Source: Mycobacterium sp. SMC-2 (GTDB lineage Bacteria > Actinomycetota > Actinomycetes > Mycobacteriales > Mycobacteriaceae). From it: a stretch of 64,000 bases of DNA. The stretch lies in assembly GCF_025263485.1 (NCBI RefSeq), contig NZ_CP079863.1, forward strand, positions 4,836,001 to 4,900,000, in the 5' to 3' direction. Positions 51,208 to 60,400 of this stretch are shown piece after piece; position 1 is the first letter of the stretch; each line of letters opens with the position of its first letter. The notes under the pieces are model-generated. The model made no database searches. It had not been told where the DNA came from and worked only from the letters and a program-made list of their open reading frames with translations. The position numbers were made by a program, and so were the translations under genes.

Positions 51208-51376
51208 GATGTAACAATGCGACCCGTAAGGTGATGACGATGCAGGAAGCCGGTGCGAATCCGGCGCGGTCCCGCCACTGTCATCGGGGAGCGACCCTCA
51301 ACTGCCACGGCTGACCAGCTGGAAGGCGAGGCGAGCAGCGATCCGAGAGCCAGGACACTCGCGTCATTGCGTCCTG
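51208..51376 (+). ncRNA. Cobalamin (B12) riboswitch
   Basis: The conserved core is visible by eye: GGAAGCCGGTGCGAATCCGG (from 51245), then CGCGGTCCCGCCACTG (B12-box-type GCCACTG around 51274-51280), and the 3' element GCCAGGACACTCGCGTC (51349 onward). Spacing and order fit the class. It lies in the 345-bp gap after pruC and upstream of the PPE2-like gene on the same strand. The ends are approximate. Adenosylcobalamin binding should switch expression of the upstream ORF and PPE gene. Confidence 0.88.
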
Positions 51377-51416
51377 CGACCCGGGGCGGAGTACCCCGAG
51401 AGAGCTGTCAACGTCC

Positions 51417-51530
51417 ATGTCACGTCCTGCATGGGTGGCCGTCGTCGTTGCCACCCGCCCCGCCGCCATCTTTTCCGATAACCCGAGCCGCACAAGCTTT
51501 TTCATCGGCCCCGAGGTGGGCGAGCGATGA
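51417..51530 (+). CDS. 37-codon upstream ORF coupled to the PPE2-like gene
   Basis: Reading from ATG at 51417 gives a 37-aa peptide ([19 protein letters not shown]..., ending IGPEVGER). Its TGA (51528-51530) overlaps the PPE ATG (51527-51529) as ATGA. It starts about 40 nt after the riboswitch core and contains the GGGTGGC/GCCACCC hairpin, so folding could control it. I recall a similar uORF between the B12 riboswitch and PPE2 in M. tuberculosis; this looks like its counterpart. The start lacks a good Shine-Dalgarno (GAGAGAG is 12-13 nt away). Confidence 0.6.
   Translation: MSRPAWVAVVVATRPAAIFSDNPSRTSFFIGPEVGER
51433..51456 (+). promoter_or_regulatory. Hairpin inside the upstream ORF (possible expression platform)
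   Basis: GGGTGGC (51433-51439) pairs perfectly with GCCACCC (51450-51456) around a 10-nt loop, followed 16 nt later by CTTTT. It could be a weak terminator or pause site, or a structure opened by ribosomes translating the upstream ORF. Which of these applies is not decidable by eye. Confidence 0.45.
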
Positions 51531-53173
51531 CCGCCCCGATCTGGCTGGCCTCGCCTCCCGAGGTGCATTCGGCGCTGCTCAGCAGCGGGCCCGGCCCCGG
51601 CCCGCTGCTGGCCGCCGCCGCGTCGTGGAGTTCGCTGAGCGCCGAATACGCCGAGGCCGCCAGTGAACTGGCCGCGCTGTTGGGCGCGCTGCAAGGCGCA
51701 GCCTGGGACGGCTCCGCCGCCCAGGCCTACGTGGCCGCGCACGCGCCCTATCTGGCGTGGCTGGTGCGGACGAGCACCGACAGCGCGGCCGCGGCCGTCC
51801 AGCACGAAACCGTGGCCATCGCCTACTCCGCGGCGCTGGCGGCCATGCCCACCCTGGCCGAGCTGGCCGCCAACCACGCCACCCATACCGCCTTGGTGGC
51901 GACGAACTTCCTTGGTCTCAACACCATTCCCATCGCGATCAACGAAGCCGACTATGCGCGGATGTGGGTGCAGGCCGCAACCGTGATGAGCACATACCAG
52001 GGCGTCGCCACCGCGGCAGTGTCCGCCGCACCGCAGACCGAACCCGCTCCGCAGATGATGAAGGCCGAGGCGCTGGCCGCCACTTCCACCCCATCGGCGT
52101 CACCCCCCGACCGGCAGAACCAGGTGCTCGAGTGGTTGCGGCAGATCGGCTTCATCGACTTCTACAACAGATACATCCAGCCCTTGATAGACCAGCTGAT
52201 GAACAACCCGTTCTTCCACGCGCTGTTTTCCGGATTCGACCCGTGGCTGCCCGTTCTCGGCAATCCACTGAGCTTCCTCAACCCGTTCAACATCGCGTTT
52301 GCGCTCGGCTACCCGATGGACTTCGGTTCGTACTTCGCCTATTTGGCGCAGACCTTCTCGTTCATCGCGGCCGACCTGGCGGCGGCGTTCGCCTCCGGCA
52401 ATCCCGCGACCATCGCGTGGACCCTGTTGTTCACCGCCATCGAAGCTATCGGCACGATCATCACCGATACCATCGCGCTACTGAAGACCTTGCTCGAGCA
52501 GATGATCGTGTTGATCCCGGTCATTCTTCCGCTGCTGACGGTTTCGGTGGTCCCGCTGGTGGTGCCCACCCTGGTGGGGGGTCTCGCGGGCTTGACGGGT
52601 TTGGCCGGGCTGCATGCCATCCCGGTGGTGCCGATCGTGCCGGCCCCTGCGTTCGCCCCGGTCGCGCTGGCGCCTGCCCCGCCCCCCACGCCGGCACCGG
52701 CACCGGCGCCGGCCCCGGCGCCCACAGCCGCGCCCGCCGCGGCGCCCGCACCGCCCTCACCCGGGGGCCCGCCGCCCACACCATCGGGACCACCGGTGGC
52801 AACGATGCAGGGTCTCGCCTACCTGGTCGGTGGCCTGACGGCCGATGCTCGGCGGGCGGCGAGCACCAGCGCGCGTGCGAAAAAGGCGCCGGAGCCCGAC
52901 CACGCCGAGGTTCCCGCGGTGGCGCAGCCGGAGGAACAGGATTCGCACGGGCGGCGCCGGCGGGCGAAGGCCAACCAAATCGGCCGCCGCTACGAGTATC
53001 TGGACGCGGAGCCGACACCGTCGGCCCGAGGCGCGGAAGCCCTGGGGTTCGCCGGAACCCTACCGGCGCAGTCCGCCACCACGCCGGCGGGACTGACCGC
53101 GCTCGCCCACGACTCCTTCGGCGGGGGCACGCGCGCGCCGATGCTGCCAAGCACGTGGGACACCCAGCCGTGA
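51527..53173 (+). CDS. PPE-family protein, PPE2-like
   Basis: A 548-aa PPE protein close to M. tuberculosis PPE2 (556 aa). The PPE domain (residues 1-175) starts [22 protein letters not shown] and ends near [16 protein letters not shown]. Residues 205-360 are hydrophobic ([32 protein letters not shown]). A Pro/Ala-rich stretch spans about 375-425. Residues 474-490 contain [20 protein letters not shown], matching the basic region proposed as a nuclear-localisation signal in PPE2, and the end ([15 protein letters not shown]) is also conserved. Control by B12 suggests a link to cobalt or cobalamin. Confidence 0.92.
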   Translation: MTAPIWLASPPEVHSALLSSGPGPGPLLAAAASWSSLSAEYAEAASELAALLGALQGAAWDGSAAQAYVAAHAPYLAWLVRTSTDSAAAAVQHETVAIAYSAALAAMPTLAELAANHATHTALVATNFLGLNTIPIAINEADYARMWVQAATVMSTYQGVATAAVSAAPQTEPAPQMMKAEALAATSTPSASPPDRQNQVLEWLRQIGFIDFYNRYIQPLIDQLMNNPFFHALFSGFDPWLPVLGNPLSFLNPFNIAFALGYPMDFGSYFAYLAQTFSFIAADLAAAFASGNPATIAWTLLFTAIEAIGTIITDTIALLKTLLEQMIVLIPVILPLLTVSVVPLVVPTLVGGLAGLTGLAGLHAIPVVPIVPAPAFAPVALAPAPPPTPAPAPAPAPAPTAAPAAAPAPPSPGGPPPTPSGPPVATMQGLAYLVGGLTADARRAASTSARAKKAPEPDHAEVPAVAQPEEQDSHGRRRRAKANQIGRRYEYLDAEPTPSARGAEALGFAGTLPAQSATTPAGLTALAHDSFGGGTRAPMLPSTWDTQP

Positions 53174-53294
53174 TCGGACTGCCGTACAGCGTTTTTCGCG
53201 CGGTCGGACAGGATGGCGCCCACACCCCCGCCAGCCCGAGCCGAAAACCCACGACCATCATGCGGAACCGCGGCAACGCGGTAACCTAACGGCC

Positions 53295-55031
53295 ATGCCG
53301 AACGCGTCCGTGGTCGCCCTGCTGCGGGAACGCGCGGGTCTGCAGCCCGACGATGTCGCGTTCCGGTACACCGACTACGAGCAGGATTGGGCGGGCGTCA
53401 CCGAGGCACTCACGTGGGCGCAGCTGTACCAGCGGACGCTGAACGTCGCGCACGAGGTCAAGCGACACGGCGCCGTCGGGGACCGGGCCGTGATCCTCGC
53501 TCCCCAGGGTCTGCCCTACATCGTGGCGTTCCTGGGGGCGATGCAGGCCGGGCTGATCGCGGTGCCGCTGTCGGTGCCGGCGGCCGGCACGCACGACGAA
53601 CGGGTCAGCGCCGTCCTGGCCGACACCGCGCCCACCGTCGTCCTCACCACGTCCGCGGCGGCCGGTACCGTCACCGACTACATCCGGCAGCCGGCCTCTG
53701 ACCCCGCCCCGGCCGTCATCGCCGTCGACGCACTGGATTTGGACGCGGGCGCACCGAGCATCCGGACCAGCGGCGCCCCCGACACGGCGTACCTGCAGTA
53801 CACGTCCGGCTCGACGCGCCTGCCCGCCGGGGTCATGATCTCCCACCGGAACCTTCAGGTGAACTTCCGGCAGCTGATGGCCGACTACTTCGTCGACGTC
53901 AATGGCGTGCCGCCCCGCGAAACCGCCGTGGTGTCCTGGCTGCCCTTCTACCACGACATGGGGCTGGTGCTCGGCGTCATCGCGCCGATCCTGGGCGGCT
54001 ATCGCGGTGACCTGACCAGCCCGGTCGCCTTCCTGCAGCGACCGGCGCGGTGGATCCACGCGATGTCGATCGGCGGCCCGGTGATGTCGGCGGCGCCGAA
54101 TTTCGCCTTCGAGCTGGCTGTCAGCAAGACAACGGACGCCGACCTGCAGGGCGTCGACCTGGGCCACGTGCTGGGCATCATCAGCGGCGCCGAACGCATC
54201 CATCCGGCCACGCTGGACCGGTTCTCTAAACGGTTCGCCCCGTACAACTTTGACGACCGCATGATGCGCCCCTCCTACGGCCTGGCCGAGGCCACCGTGT
54301 ACGTCGCCAGCCGCACCGTGCGCGGCGCCCCGCAGGTGGTGCACTTCGAACCCCAGAAGCTGTCGGAGGGCACCGCGGAACGGTGTCCGGCCCAGACCGG
54401 CTCGCCGCTGCTCAGCTACGGCATGCCGAAATCGCCGACGGTGCGGATCGTGGACCCCGACACGTGCAGAGAATGCCCGCCGGGTTCGGTCGGCGAGATC
54501 TGGGTCCACGGCGAGAACGTGGCGGGCGGCTACTGGCGGAAGCCGGAGGAGACCGAGCGCACCTTCGGCGGCATCGTCGCCGACGCGTCGCCGGGCACGC
54601 CCGAGGGGCCATGGCTGCGCACCGGCGATCTCGGCTTCGCCTCCGAGGGCGAGATGTTCATCGTGGGCCGGATGAAGGATCTTTTGATCGTCTACGGGCG
54701 CAACCACTATCCCGAGGACATCGAGTCCACCGTCCAGGTGATCACCGGGGGTCGCGTCGCGGCGATCTCCGTCGCGGTGGGCGAGACCGAGAAGCTGGTG
54801 ACCATCATCGAATTGAAGAAACGCGGCGATTCCGACGAGGAGGCGCTACGCCGGTTTGCCGTCGTCAAAAACGATGTGACCGCGGCGATTTCGAGTTCGC
54901 ACGGTCTGAACGTCGCCGATCTGGTGCTGGTGCCGCCGGGGTCGATTCCCACCACCACCAGCGGTAAGATCCGGCGGGCCGCCTGCGTCGAGCAGTACCG
55001 CCAGCAGCAGTTCACCCGGTTGGACGCCTGA
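53295..55031 (+). CDS. fadD21: FadD21-type fatty acyl-AMP ligase (FAAL)
   Basis: A 578-aa adenylating enzyme, the same length as M. tuberculosis FadD21. The P-loop is [18 protein letters not shown], with the R and A substitutions usual in FAALs. [26 protein letters not shown] and LRTGDLGF follow. The insertion typical of FAALs and the C-terminal [10 protein letters not shown] are present. FAALs hand fatty acyl-AMP to a polyketide synthase rather than to CoA; the partner is likely the PKS at 57490-63909. TAACCT (53282-53287) lies 7 nt before the ATG, so a leaderless mRNA is likely. Confidence 0.92.
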   Translation: MPNASVVALLRERAGLQPDDVAFRYTDYEQDWAGVTEALTWAQLYQRTLNVAHEVKRHGAVGDRAVILAPQGLPYIVAFLGAMQAGLIAVPLSVPAAGTHDERVSAVLADTAPTVVLTTSAAAGTVTDYIRQPASDPAPAVIAVDALDLDAGAPSIRTSGAPDTAYLQYTSGSTRLPAGVMISHRNLQVNFRQLMADYFVDVNGVPPRETAVVSWLPFYHDMGLVLGVIAPILGGYRGDLTSPVAFLQRPARWIHAMSIGGPVMSAAPNFAFELAVSKTTDADLQGVDLGHVLGIISGAERIHPATLDRFSKRFAPYNFDDRMMRPSYGLAEATVYVASRTVRGAPQVVHFEPQKLSEGTAERCPAQTGSPLLSYGMPKSPTVRIVDPDTCRECPPGSVGEIWVHGENVAGGYWRKPEETERTFGGIVADASPGTPEGPWLRTGDLGFASEGEMFIVGRMKDLLIVYGRNHYPEDIESTVQVITGGRVAAISVAVGETEKLVTIIELKKRGDSDEEALRRFAVVKNDVTAAISSSHGLNVADLVLVPPGSIPTTTSGKIRRAACVEQYRQQQFTRLDA

Positions 55032-55042
55032 GCGCCCTACCG

Positions 55043-55357
55043 TCAGCACTGCGCTTCGGCAAGGAAGCGGTCCACCACGTCAGGACCCGTGGAGCGCAGC
55101 GCGATCGACAGCTCCAGGAGCCGATCCTTGACCTTCTTGGGCAGCAGTTCGATGGACTTGGTGGTGGCCGAGTCGTATTTTGCTCCCGGAAAACGTTGCA
55201 GGACAACGTTCTTCTGCTCCTCCGTGGTGTGGATCTCCAGAAGCCGCATACCGGCGAAAGCCTCCTTCGCCGAGTCGGCCATTCCCGCGTCCGCCAGCGC
55301 CTCGAGCCGTTCCTCGTTGATCCACACGTTGACCTTGATCTTCGTCTCGCCGCTCAT
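55043..55357 (-). CDS. Unknown 104-aa protein coupled to sat
   Basis: A 104-aa soluble protein: MSGETKIKVNVWINEERLEA, LLEIHTTEEQKNVVLQRFPGAKYD, ending VVDRFLAEAQC. It is mixed alpha/beta, has no signal peptide or membrane segment, and ends in Cys. I do not recognise the family. Its ATG at 55357 overlaps the sat stop (ATGA), so it is made together with ATP sulfurylase. This points to a role with sulfate activation, or with the acceptor or lipid, but no function can be assigned. It is convergent with fadD21, 11 bp apart. Confidence 0.8.
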   Translation of the reverse strand: MSGETKIKVNVWINEERLEALADAGMADSAKEAFAGMRLLEIHTTEEQKNVVLQRFPGAKYDSATTKSIELLPKKVKDRLLELSIALRSTGPDVVDRFLAEAQC

Positions 55358-56619
55358 GATCGGGCTTCCTCCAAGGGGTTCAGCGTGAAGACGGGCAGCC
55401 GGTCCGCCAGGTACTGCTCGGTGACGAACGGCGATCCCTGGCCGTATTCGGCGGCGGCGGCAAGCACCACCTCGAACACCTCGTGCCGCATGACCTGCTG
55501 GGTGGGCTTCACCTCGTCGGTCAGAATGCTTCTGATCAGGCTTCCGCTGAAACTCTGCGCCTTGGAGTCGTGACCGCACAGCGCCGAATTGGTCACTTCC
55601 CGGCATTCCGGGCAGTACCAGTTCTCCCGCAGGAAGACCGGTTTGATGCCCAGTTCCGACCGGTGTTCCTGAAGAAGGTCTTGGGAGTCGTAGGGGTGGT
55701 AGAAGTCGCCGACGCCGGCGTGGTCGCGCCCGAACATGTGGTGCGTGCAGCCGAGGTTGGTCCGCAGGATTGCGTGGAAGATCGCCTCCCGCGGCCCCGC
55801 GTATCGCATGTCCCACAGCGTGAAGGTCACCTTGTGGATCTCCTCGCGGAAGTACCCGCTGGTCCTCAGCGCGTCCTGCGCCAAAAGGATTGCCTCGTCG
55901 ATGTAGTCGCCGACCCGCTTCTGCCCGATGATCGCGTTGACCAGCACGCCCGCGTTCAGGGTGTCGACGGGCTGGTCCTCGTTGGCGGCCAACCACGCCT
56001 GCTTCATCAGCGCCTCGTGGCCGGTGTGTGGCACGTTGCGGGTCTGATGGGCGACGACGTTTTTCCAGTTCTTTTCCGCGAGCGCGTCCAGGTGTTGCCT
56101 GGGGGTGAGCCAGAAACTCTTGAACGGCTCGTTGAAAACCGGCTCATTGATGAGTGTGACGTCCCCGGCGACGAACCGGTTCTCATACGCCAGTGTCTTC
56201 TTGACGCCCGGGTGTCGCGGATCCGTTGTGCCGTAGGTCTTTTCCGCCAGGCGTTGCAGGTCGTACTTGTAGATCTCGGTGACGTCGAGGATGGCCATCG
56301 GGGTCCCGAGATATTCGAGGACCACGCTGCCGCCCTCGGTGATGTCCAGCCGCTCGATGTCGTCTTCGGAAATGTCGAACACGATCGGGATGCTCCACAG
56401 CGTCCCGTCCGGCAGCGCCAACTTGTCCAGCGTGGTGTCGACCTCTTGCCGGCCCATGAACCCGGTCAGCGGTGTGAAGAACCCGTAGGAAAGGCTGATG
56501 ACCTCGTGCGCGGTGGCCTTCGAGATGGGGACGCGCGGAAGCCCTTTGATCTGTCCGGCCGCGTCGTCCGTAAACACTCTTTCCACGATCGGTTTCCCAT
56601 TGTGACCGTGATAGTCCAT
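55354..56619 (-). CDS. sat: Sat, ATP sulfurylase (single-chain type)
   Basis: A 421-aa sulfate adenylyltransferase of the single-polypeptide Sat/Met3 type, unlike the usual CysDN of mycobacteria. It makes APS from ATP and sulfate. The active-site motif QTRNVPHTGHEALM (Arg194, His198, His201) is intact, as are FGRDHAGVGDFY and the Cys cluster YCPEC...CGHD, probably zinc-binding as in thermophilic bacterial Sat enzymes. ATG at 56619 has GAGG 7 nt upstream. The start is 13 bp after the cysC stop, and its own stop overlaps the 104-aa gene. Confidence 0.93.
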   Translation of the reverse strand: MDYHGHNGKPIVERVFTDDAAGQIKGLPRVPISKATAHEVISLSYGFFTPLTGFMGRQEVDTTLDKLALPDGTLWSIPIVFDISEDDIERLDITEGGSVVLEYLGTPMAILDVTEIYKYDLQRLAEKTYGTTDPRHPGVKKTLAYENRFVAGDVTLINEPVFNEPFKSFWLTPRQHLDALAEKNWKNVVAHQTRNVPHTGHEALMKQAWLAANEDQPVDTLNAGVLVNAIIGQKRVGDYIDEAILLAQDALRTSGYFREEIHKVTFTLWDMRYAGPREAIFHAILRTNLGCTHHMFGRDHAGVGDFYHPYDSQDLLQEHRSELGIKPVFLRENWYCPECREVTNSALCGHDSKAQSFSGSLIRSILTDEVKPTQQVMRHEVFEVVLAAAAEYGQGSPFVTEQYLADRLPVFTLNPLEEARS

Positions 56620-56632
56620 CCCATGACCTCGC

Positions 56633-57319
56633 TTAGCGGTGTGTGTCAGGCCCTTGGCAGGCAGTTGCGCGGGCGGGGACAACGCCCGCCGTCTCGAGAT
56701 AAAAGATCACTTCCTCGGCCAGCGTGTCCGCATCCTTCGTGCTGCCCTCGAGCCGCAACTCCGGGCTCAGCGGGGCTTCGTAGGGATCGTCGATTCCGGT
56801 GAATCCCCGGATCTCACCTGCCCGGGCCTTCTTGTACAGCCCCTTCGGATCACGCTGCTCACAGATCTCTATCGGGGTGTCGACGAAGATCTCGAAGAAA
56901 TCGCCGTCGCCGAGGGTGGCGCGGACAGCGTCGCGGTCGCGCCGGTACGGGCTGATGAAGGCCGTCACGGAGACCACGCCGGCATCGCAGAACAACTTCG
57001 CGACCGCCCCGAGGCGCCGGATGTTCTCCTCACGGTCCTCGGCGGAGAATCCCAGGCCGAACCGCTTGGCGAAATCGGTTCCGTGGCGCTCTTGCAGAAG
57101 GTTGGGCCCGGCGTTGAGCCCGTGGCGGACGTTGTCCCCGTCCAGCAGGTAGCTCCGCACGCCGCGGTCGTACAGCTTCCGCTCGACGATGTTCGCGATC
57201 GTGCTTTTACCGCTGGCGCTCAGCCCGGTGAACCAGATGACACAGCCCTTGTGGCCGTTGAGCCGTTCGCGTGCCTCGCGAGAGATGTGGTGCTCGTGCC
57301 ACGTGATGTTGTCGGACAT
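56633..57319 (-). CDS. cysC: CysC, adenylylsulfate (APS) kinase
   Basis: A 228-aa kinase that phosphorylates APS to PAPS, the donor for sulfotransferases. The P-loop is [10 protein letters not shown] (31-40). Other landmarks are [54 protein letters not shown] and [28 protein letters not shown] at 57319 has GAGGAG 6 nt upstream; an in-frame ATG about 11 codons upstream is possible. It is the first gene of cysC-sat-unknown and lies 170 bp downstream of the PKS stop on the same strand. Confidence 0.93.
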   Translation of the reverse strand: MSDNITWHEHHISREARERLNGHKGCVIWFTGLSASGKSTIANIVERKLYDRGVRSYLLDGDNVRHGLNAGPNLLQERHGTDFAKRFGLGFSAEDREENIRRLGAVAKLFCDAGVVSVTAFISPYRRDRDAVRATLGDGDFFEIFVDTPIEICEQRDPKGLYKKARAGEIRGFTGIDDPYEAPLSPELRLEGSTKDADTLAEEVIFYLETAGVVPARATACQGPDTHR

Positions 57320-57405
57320 CCTCAGCTCCTCGCAGGGCCCCACCGCGCTCATGCGTTGACACGCCTGCAACACCCATGCGCGGCATGGCTCGCAGTGAAA
57401 ACGGA

Positions 57406-57436
57406 CTTTACGCAGTCTACAAGTAAAGATGGTCAA
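57406..57436 (-). promoter_or_regulatory. Putative cysC promoter with inverted repeat
   Basis: On the minus strand TTGACC (57436-57431) resembles a -35 and TAAAGT (57410-57405) a -10, but the 20-bp spacer is long. CTTTAC (57406-57411) and GTAAAG (57423-57428) form an inverted repeat overlapping it. The site suggests that the sulfate-activation cassette has its own control, separate from the PKS. Confidence 0.35.
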
Positions 57437-57489
57437 TTTAGGGCGGGTTTAGCCTACCCGGGGTTGCCCGGCAGGCCCCGCGGCTGCGG

Positions 57490-60400
57490 TCAGGATGCCG
57501 GCGATGCCGCTTGGGATGCGGCCAGCTCGTCGCACAGGTGCTCCGCCAGATCACGAACCGTGGTGATCTTGGTGGGGCTGATGCGCACACCCGTTTCGGT
57601 TTCGATGCGGGTTCGCAGCTCCAGATTGCCGAGCGAATCCAGCCCATAGTCGGACAGCGGACGATCCGGATCGATTGTGCGCCGCAGCAATAGACTGATC
57701 TGGCCGGACACCAGGCGACGGATGGCGCTGGGCCATTCCTCGCGCGGCAGCGCATTGAGTTCGGCCAGGAATTTGCCCGTGTCCCGGTTGCCGTGCCCCA
57801 TCGACTGGAACGCCTCCGCGAAGCGGCTGCGTTGGGCGAACGAGGTCAGCCAGGGCGTTCCCATGAGCGGCGCGTAGCCGGAGTAGGGGCGGTCGTGGCG
57901 CAGCAGGGATTCGAACGCGTAATACCCCTCCGAAGGCTTGATCGCGATGCCGGCCTCTTCCGCCAGGGCCGTCGCGCGCCCGACCTGGGACCATGCGCCC
58001 CAGGCGATCGCGCTACCCGGCAGCCCCTGGGCGCGGCGCCAGTGAGCGAACGCGTCCAACCAGCTGTTGGCCGCCGCGTACGCGCCCTGCCCCGGGGAGC
58101 CGACCAGCGCGGCGGCCGAGGAAAACGAGCAGAACCAGTCCAGCGGCTGCCCGGCTTTTCGTTCCCGCAAGGCTTGATGCAGGTTCCACGCGCCGTAAAC
58201 CTTTGGCGCCCAGCACCGGTCGATGAGCTCGTCGGTGACGTTGGTCAGCGTGGCGTCCTCGACGACCGCCGCCGCGTGCAGCACCCCGCGTACCGGCAGA
58301 CCCGTGGCCGTCGCGCAGGCCACCAGGCGTTCGGCCGTGCCGGGCTCGGCGATGTCGCCACACTCCACCGCGACGTCGGCCCCACCGGCGCGCAGACGCT
58401 CGATGGCCTGCCGTGCGTGCCCGTCGGGCGCCGAGCGGGAGTTGAGCACGATCCGTCCGGCACCTCGAGAGGCCATCTCACCGGCCAAGAACAGCCCCAG
58501 GCCGCCGAGACCGCCCGTGACGATGTAGGCGCCGTCGGCGCGGAACGGCCGCACCTGCTCCGGGGGGACCGCGGCGACACTGCGTCCCGCGCGCGGCACG
58601 TCGAGCACCACCTTGCCGGTGTGCCCGGCGGCGCCGACCAGGCGGACCGCGGCGGCCGCGTCGTGGATCGGGTAGTGCGTGGTGCGCGGCAGCGCGAGCT
58701 CGCCGTCGGCCGTGCGTTGGTAGACGGTGGTCAGCAGGCGGCGAACCGTCTCGGGGTGGCTGAACGTCAGCAACGCGAGGTCGACCGCGAACAGGGACAG
58801 GTTACGGCGGAACGGGAACAGCCCAAGATGCGTGTCGCGGTAGATGTCCCGCTTGCCCAGTTCGATGAATCGCCCACCGAAGGCCAGCAACTCGATTCCC
58901 GCGCGCTGCGCCGCGCCGGGCAGGGAGTTGAGCACCACGTCGACGCCGTATCCGCCGGTGTCGCGGCGGATCTCATCTGCGAACTTCGCGCTGCGCGAGT
59001 CGTACACGTGCTCAATCCCCATGTCCCGCAGCAGTTGCCGGCGCTGGGGGCTGCCCGCGGTCGCAAAGATCTCGCAGCCCGCGGCCCTGGCGATCGCGAT
59101 GGCCGCCTGCCCGACGCCTCCGGTGCCGGAGTGGATCAGCACCTTGTCGGTCGGCGCGATGCGGGCCAGGTCATGCAGGCCGTACCAGGCGGTCGCCGAG
59201 GCGGTGGGCACGGCGGCGGCGTCTTCCGGCGCCATGCCGGGCGGGAGGCTGACGGCGTGCCGGGCGTCGGCGATGACGAAGGTGCCCCAGCAGCCGTTGC
59301 GGGACAGGCCGCCGACGCGGTCGCCCACTTTGTGCTCGGTGACGTCCGGGCCGACGGCGGTCACCACACCGGCGAAGTCGCCGCCCAATTGTTGTTGGTA
59401 GCCCTCGAAGGTGGGGTAGCGACCGAAGGCGACCAGCACATCGGCGAAGTTGACGGTCGTCGCGGCGACGGCGACCTCGATCTCCCCCGGCCCCGGCGGC
59501 ACGCGGTCGAACGCGGTGAACTCCAGCGATTCGAGGTCGCCCGGGGTGCGGATCTGCAGGCGCATGCCGTCCCGCTCATGATCGACGACCGTGGTTTGCC
59601 GTTCGGCCGGGCGCAGCGGGCCGGGCCGCAGCCGCGCGGTGTACCACTGCCCGTCGCGCCACGCGGTCTCGTCTTCTTCCGAGCCGCTCTTGAGTTGCAG
59701 CGCGACGTGATCGGGTCCGGTCGAACCGTCGACGTCGATTTGGGTGGCGCTCAGGTGCGGGTGCTCGGAATCGATCACCCGCAACAGCCCGCGCAGCCCG
59801 GTCTGCTCGAGGTTGACCACATCACCGGCGGCCACGTTCGCCGCGTTCCTGGTCACCACGAAGAGCCGGGGCGACTGACCGGGCAGCTCGGAGAGCTCAC
59901 GGGCGATGGCCACCACGTGCGACACGTAGTCGCGGCCGCGCCGCGTTTGGTCGGCACCCCCGGCCCGCTGTGCGGTCACCACGACGACACCGGTCAGGCC
60001 CTTGAGCGGCCCGTGCCCATTGGAGGCGGCCAAACCGCCGCCGGACAGCAGCGTGCGCAGCTGGGCGGTTTGCGCCGACCCGAGCGGCAGGGACATCGTG
60101 GTGCATTGCGCGCCATCGGAATTCAACGCCTCGCCCAGTTGCGCCGTCAGCGAATCCGTCACGTCGCACGCGCTGAGCAGCAGCCACCACCCCGGCTCGG
60201 CACCGGACGGGTCCGGGAGTTGACGGGGCTCCCATTCGACGGTCAACAACCGCTCGTTGAGCAGCCGGTGCGCCTGCTCGCGCTCGGAGACCCCGCCGGC
60301 CAGCCGCAGCCCCTCGACGGTGAGCAGCACGGCGCCGGACGGGTCCAACACGTCGATGTCGGCTTCACACTCGCCGGGGCCGGACGACGTCACCCGGGCG

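Noticed and set aside
51220..51376. Possible CRISPR or tRNA-like element in the pruC-PPE gap
   Set aside because: The conserved GCCGGTGCGAATCCGG, GCCACTG and GCCAGGACAC blocks identify a cobalamin riboswitch instead.
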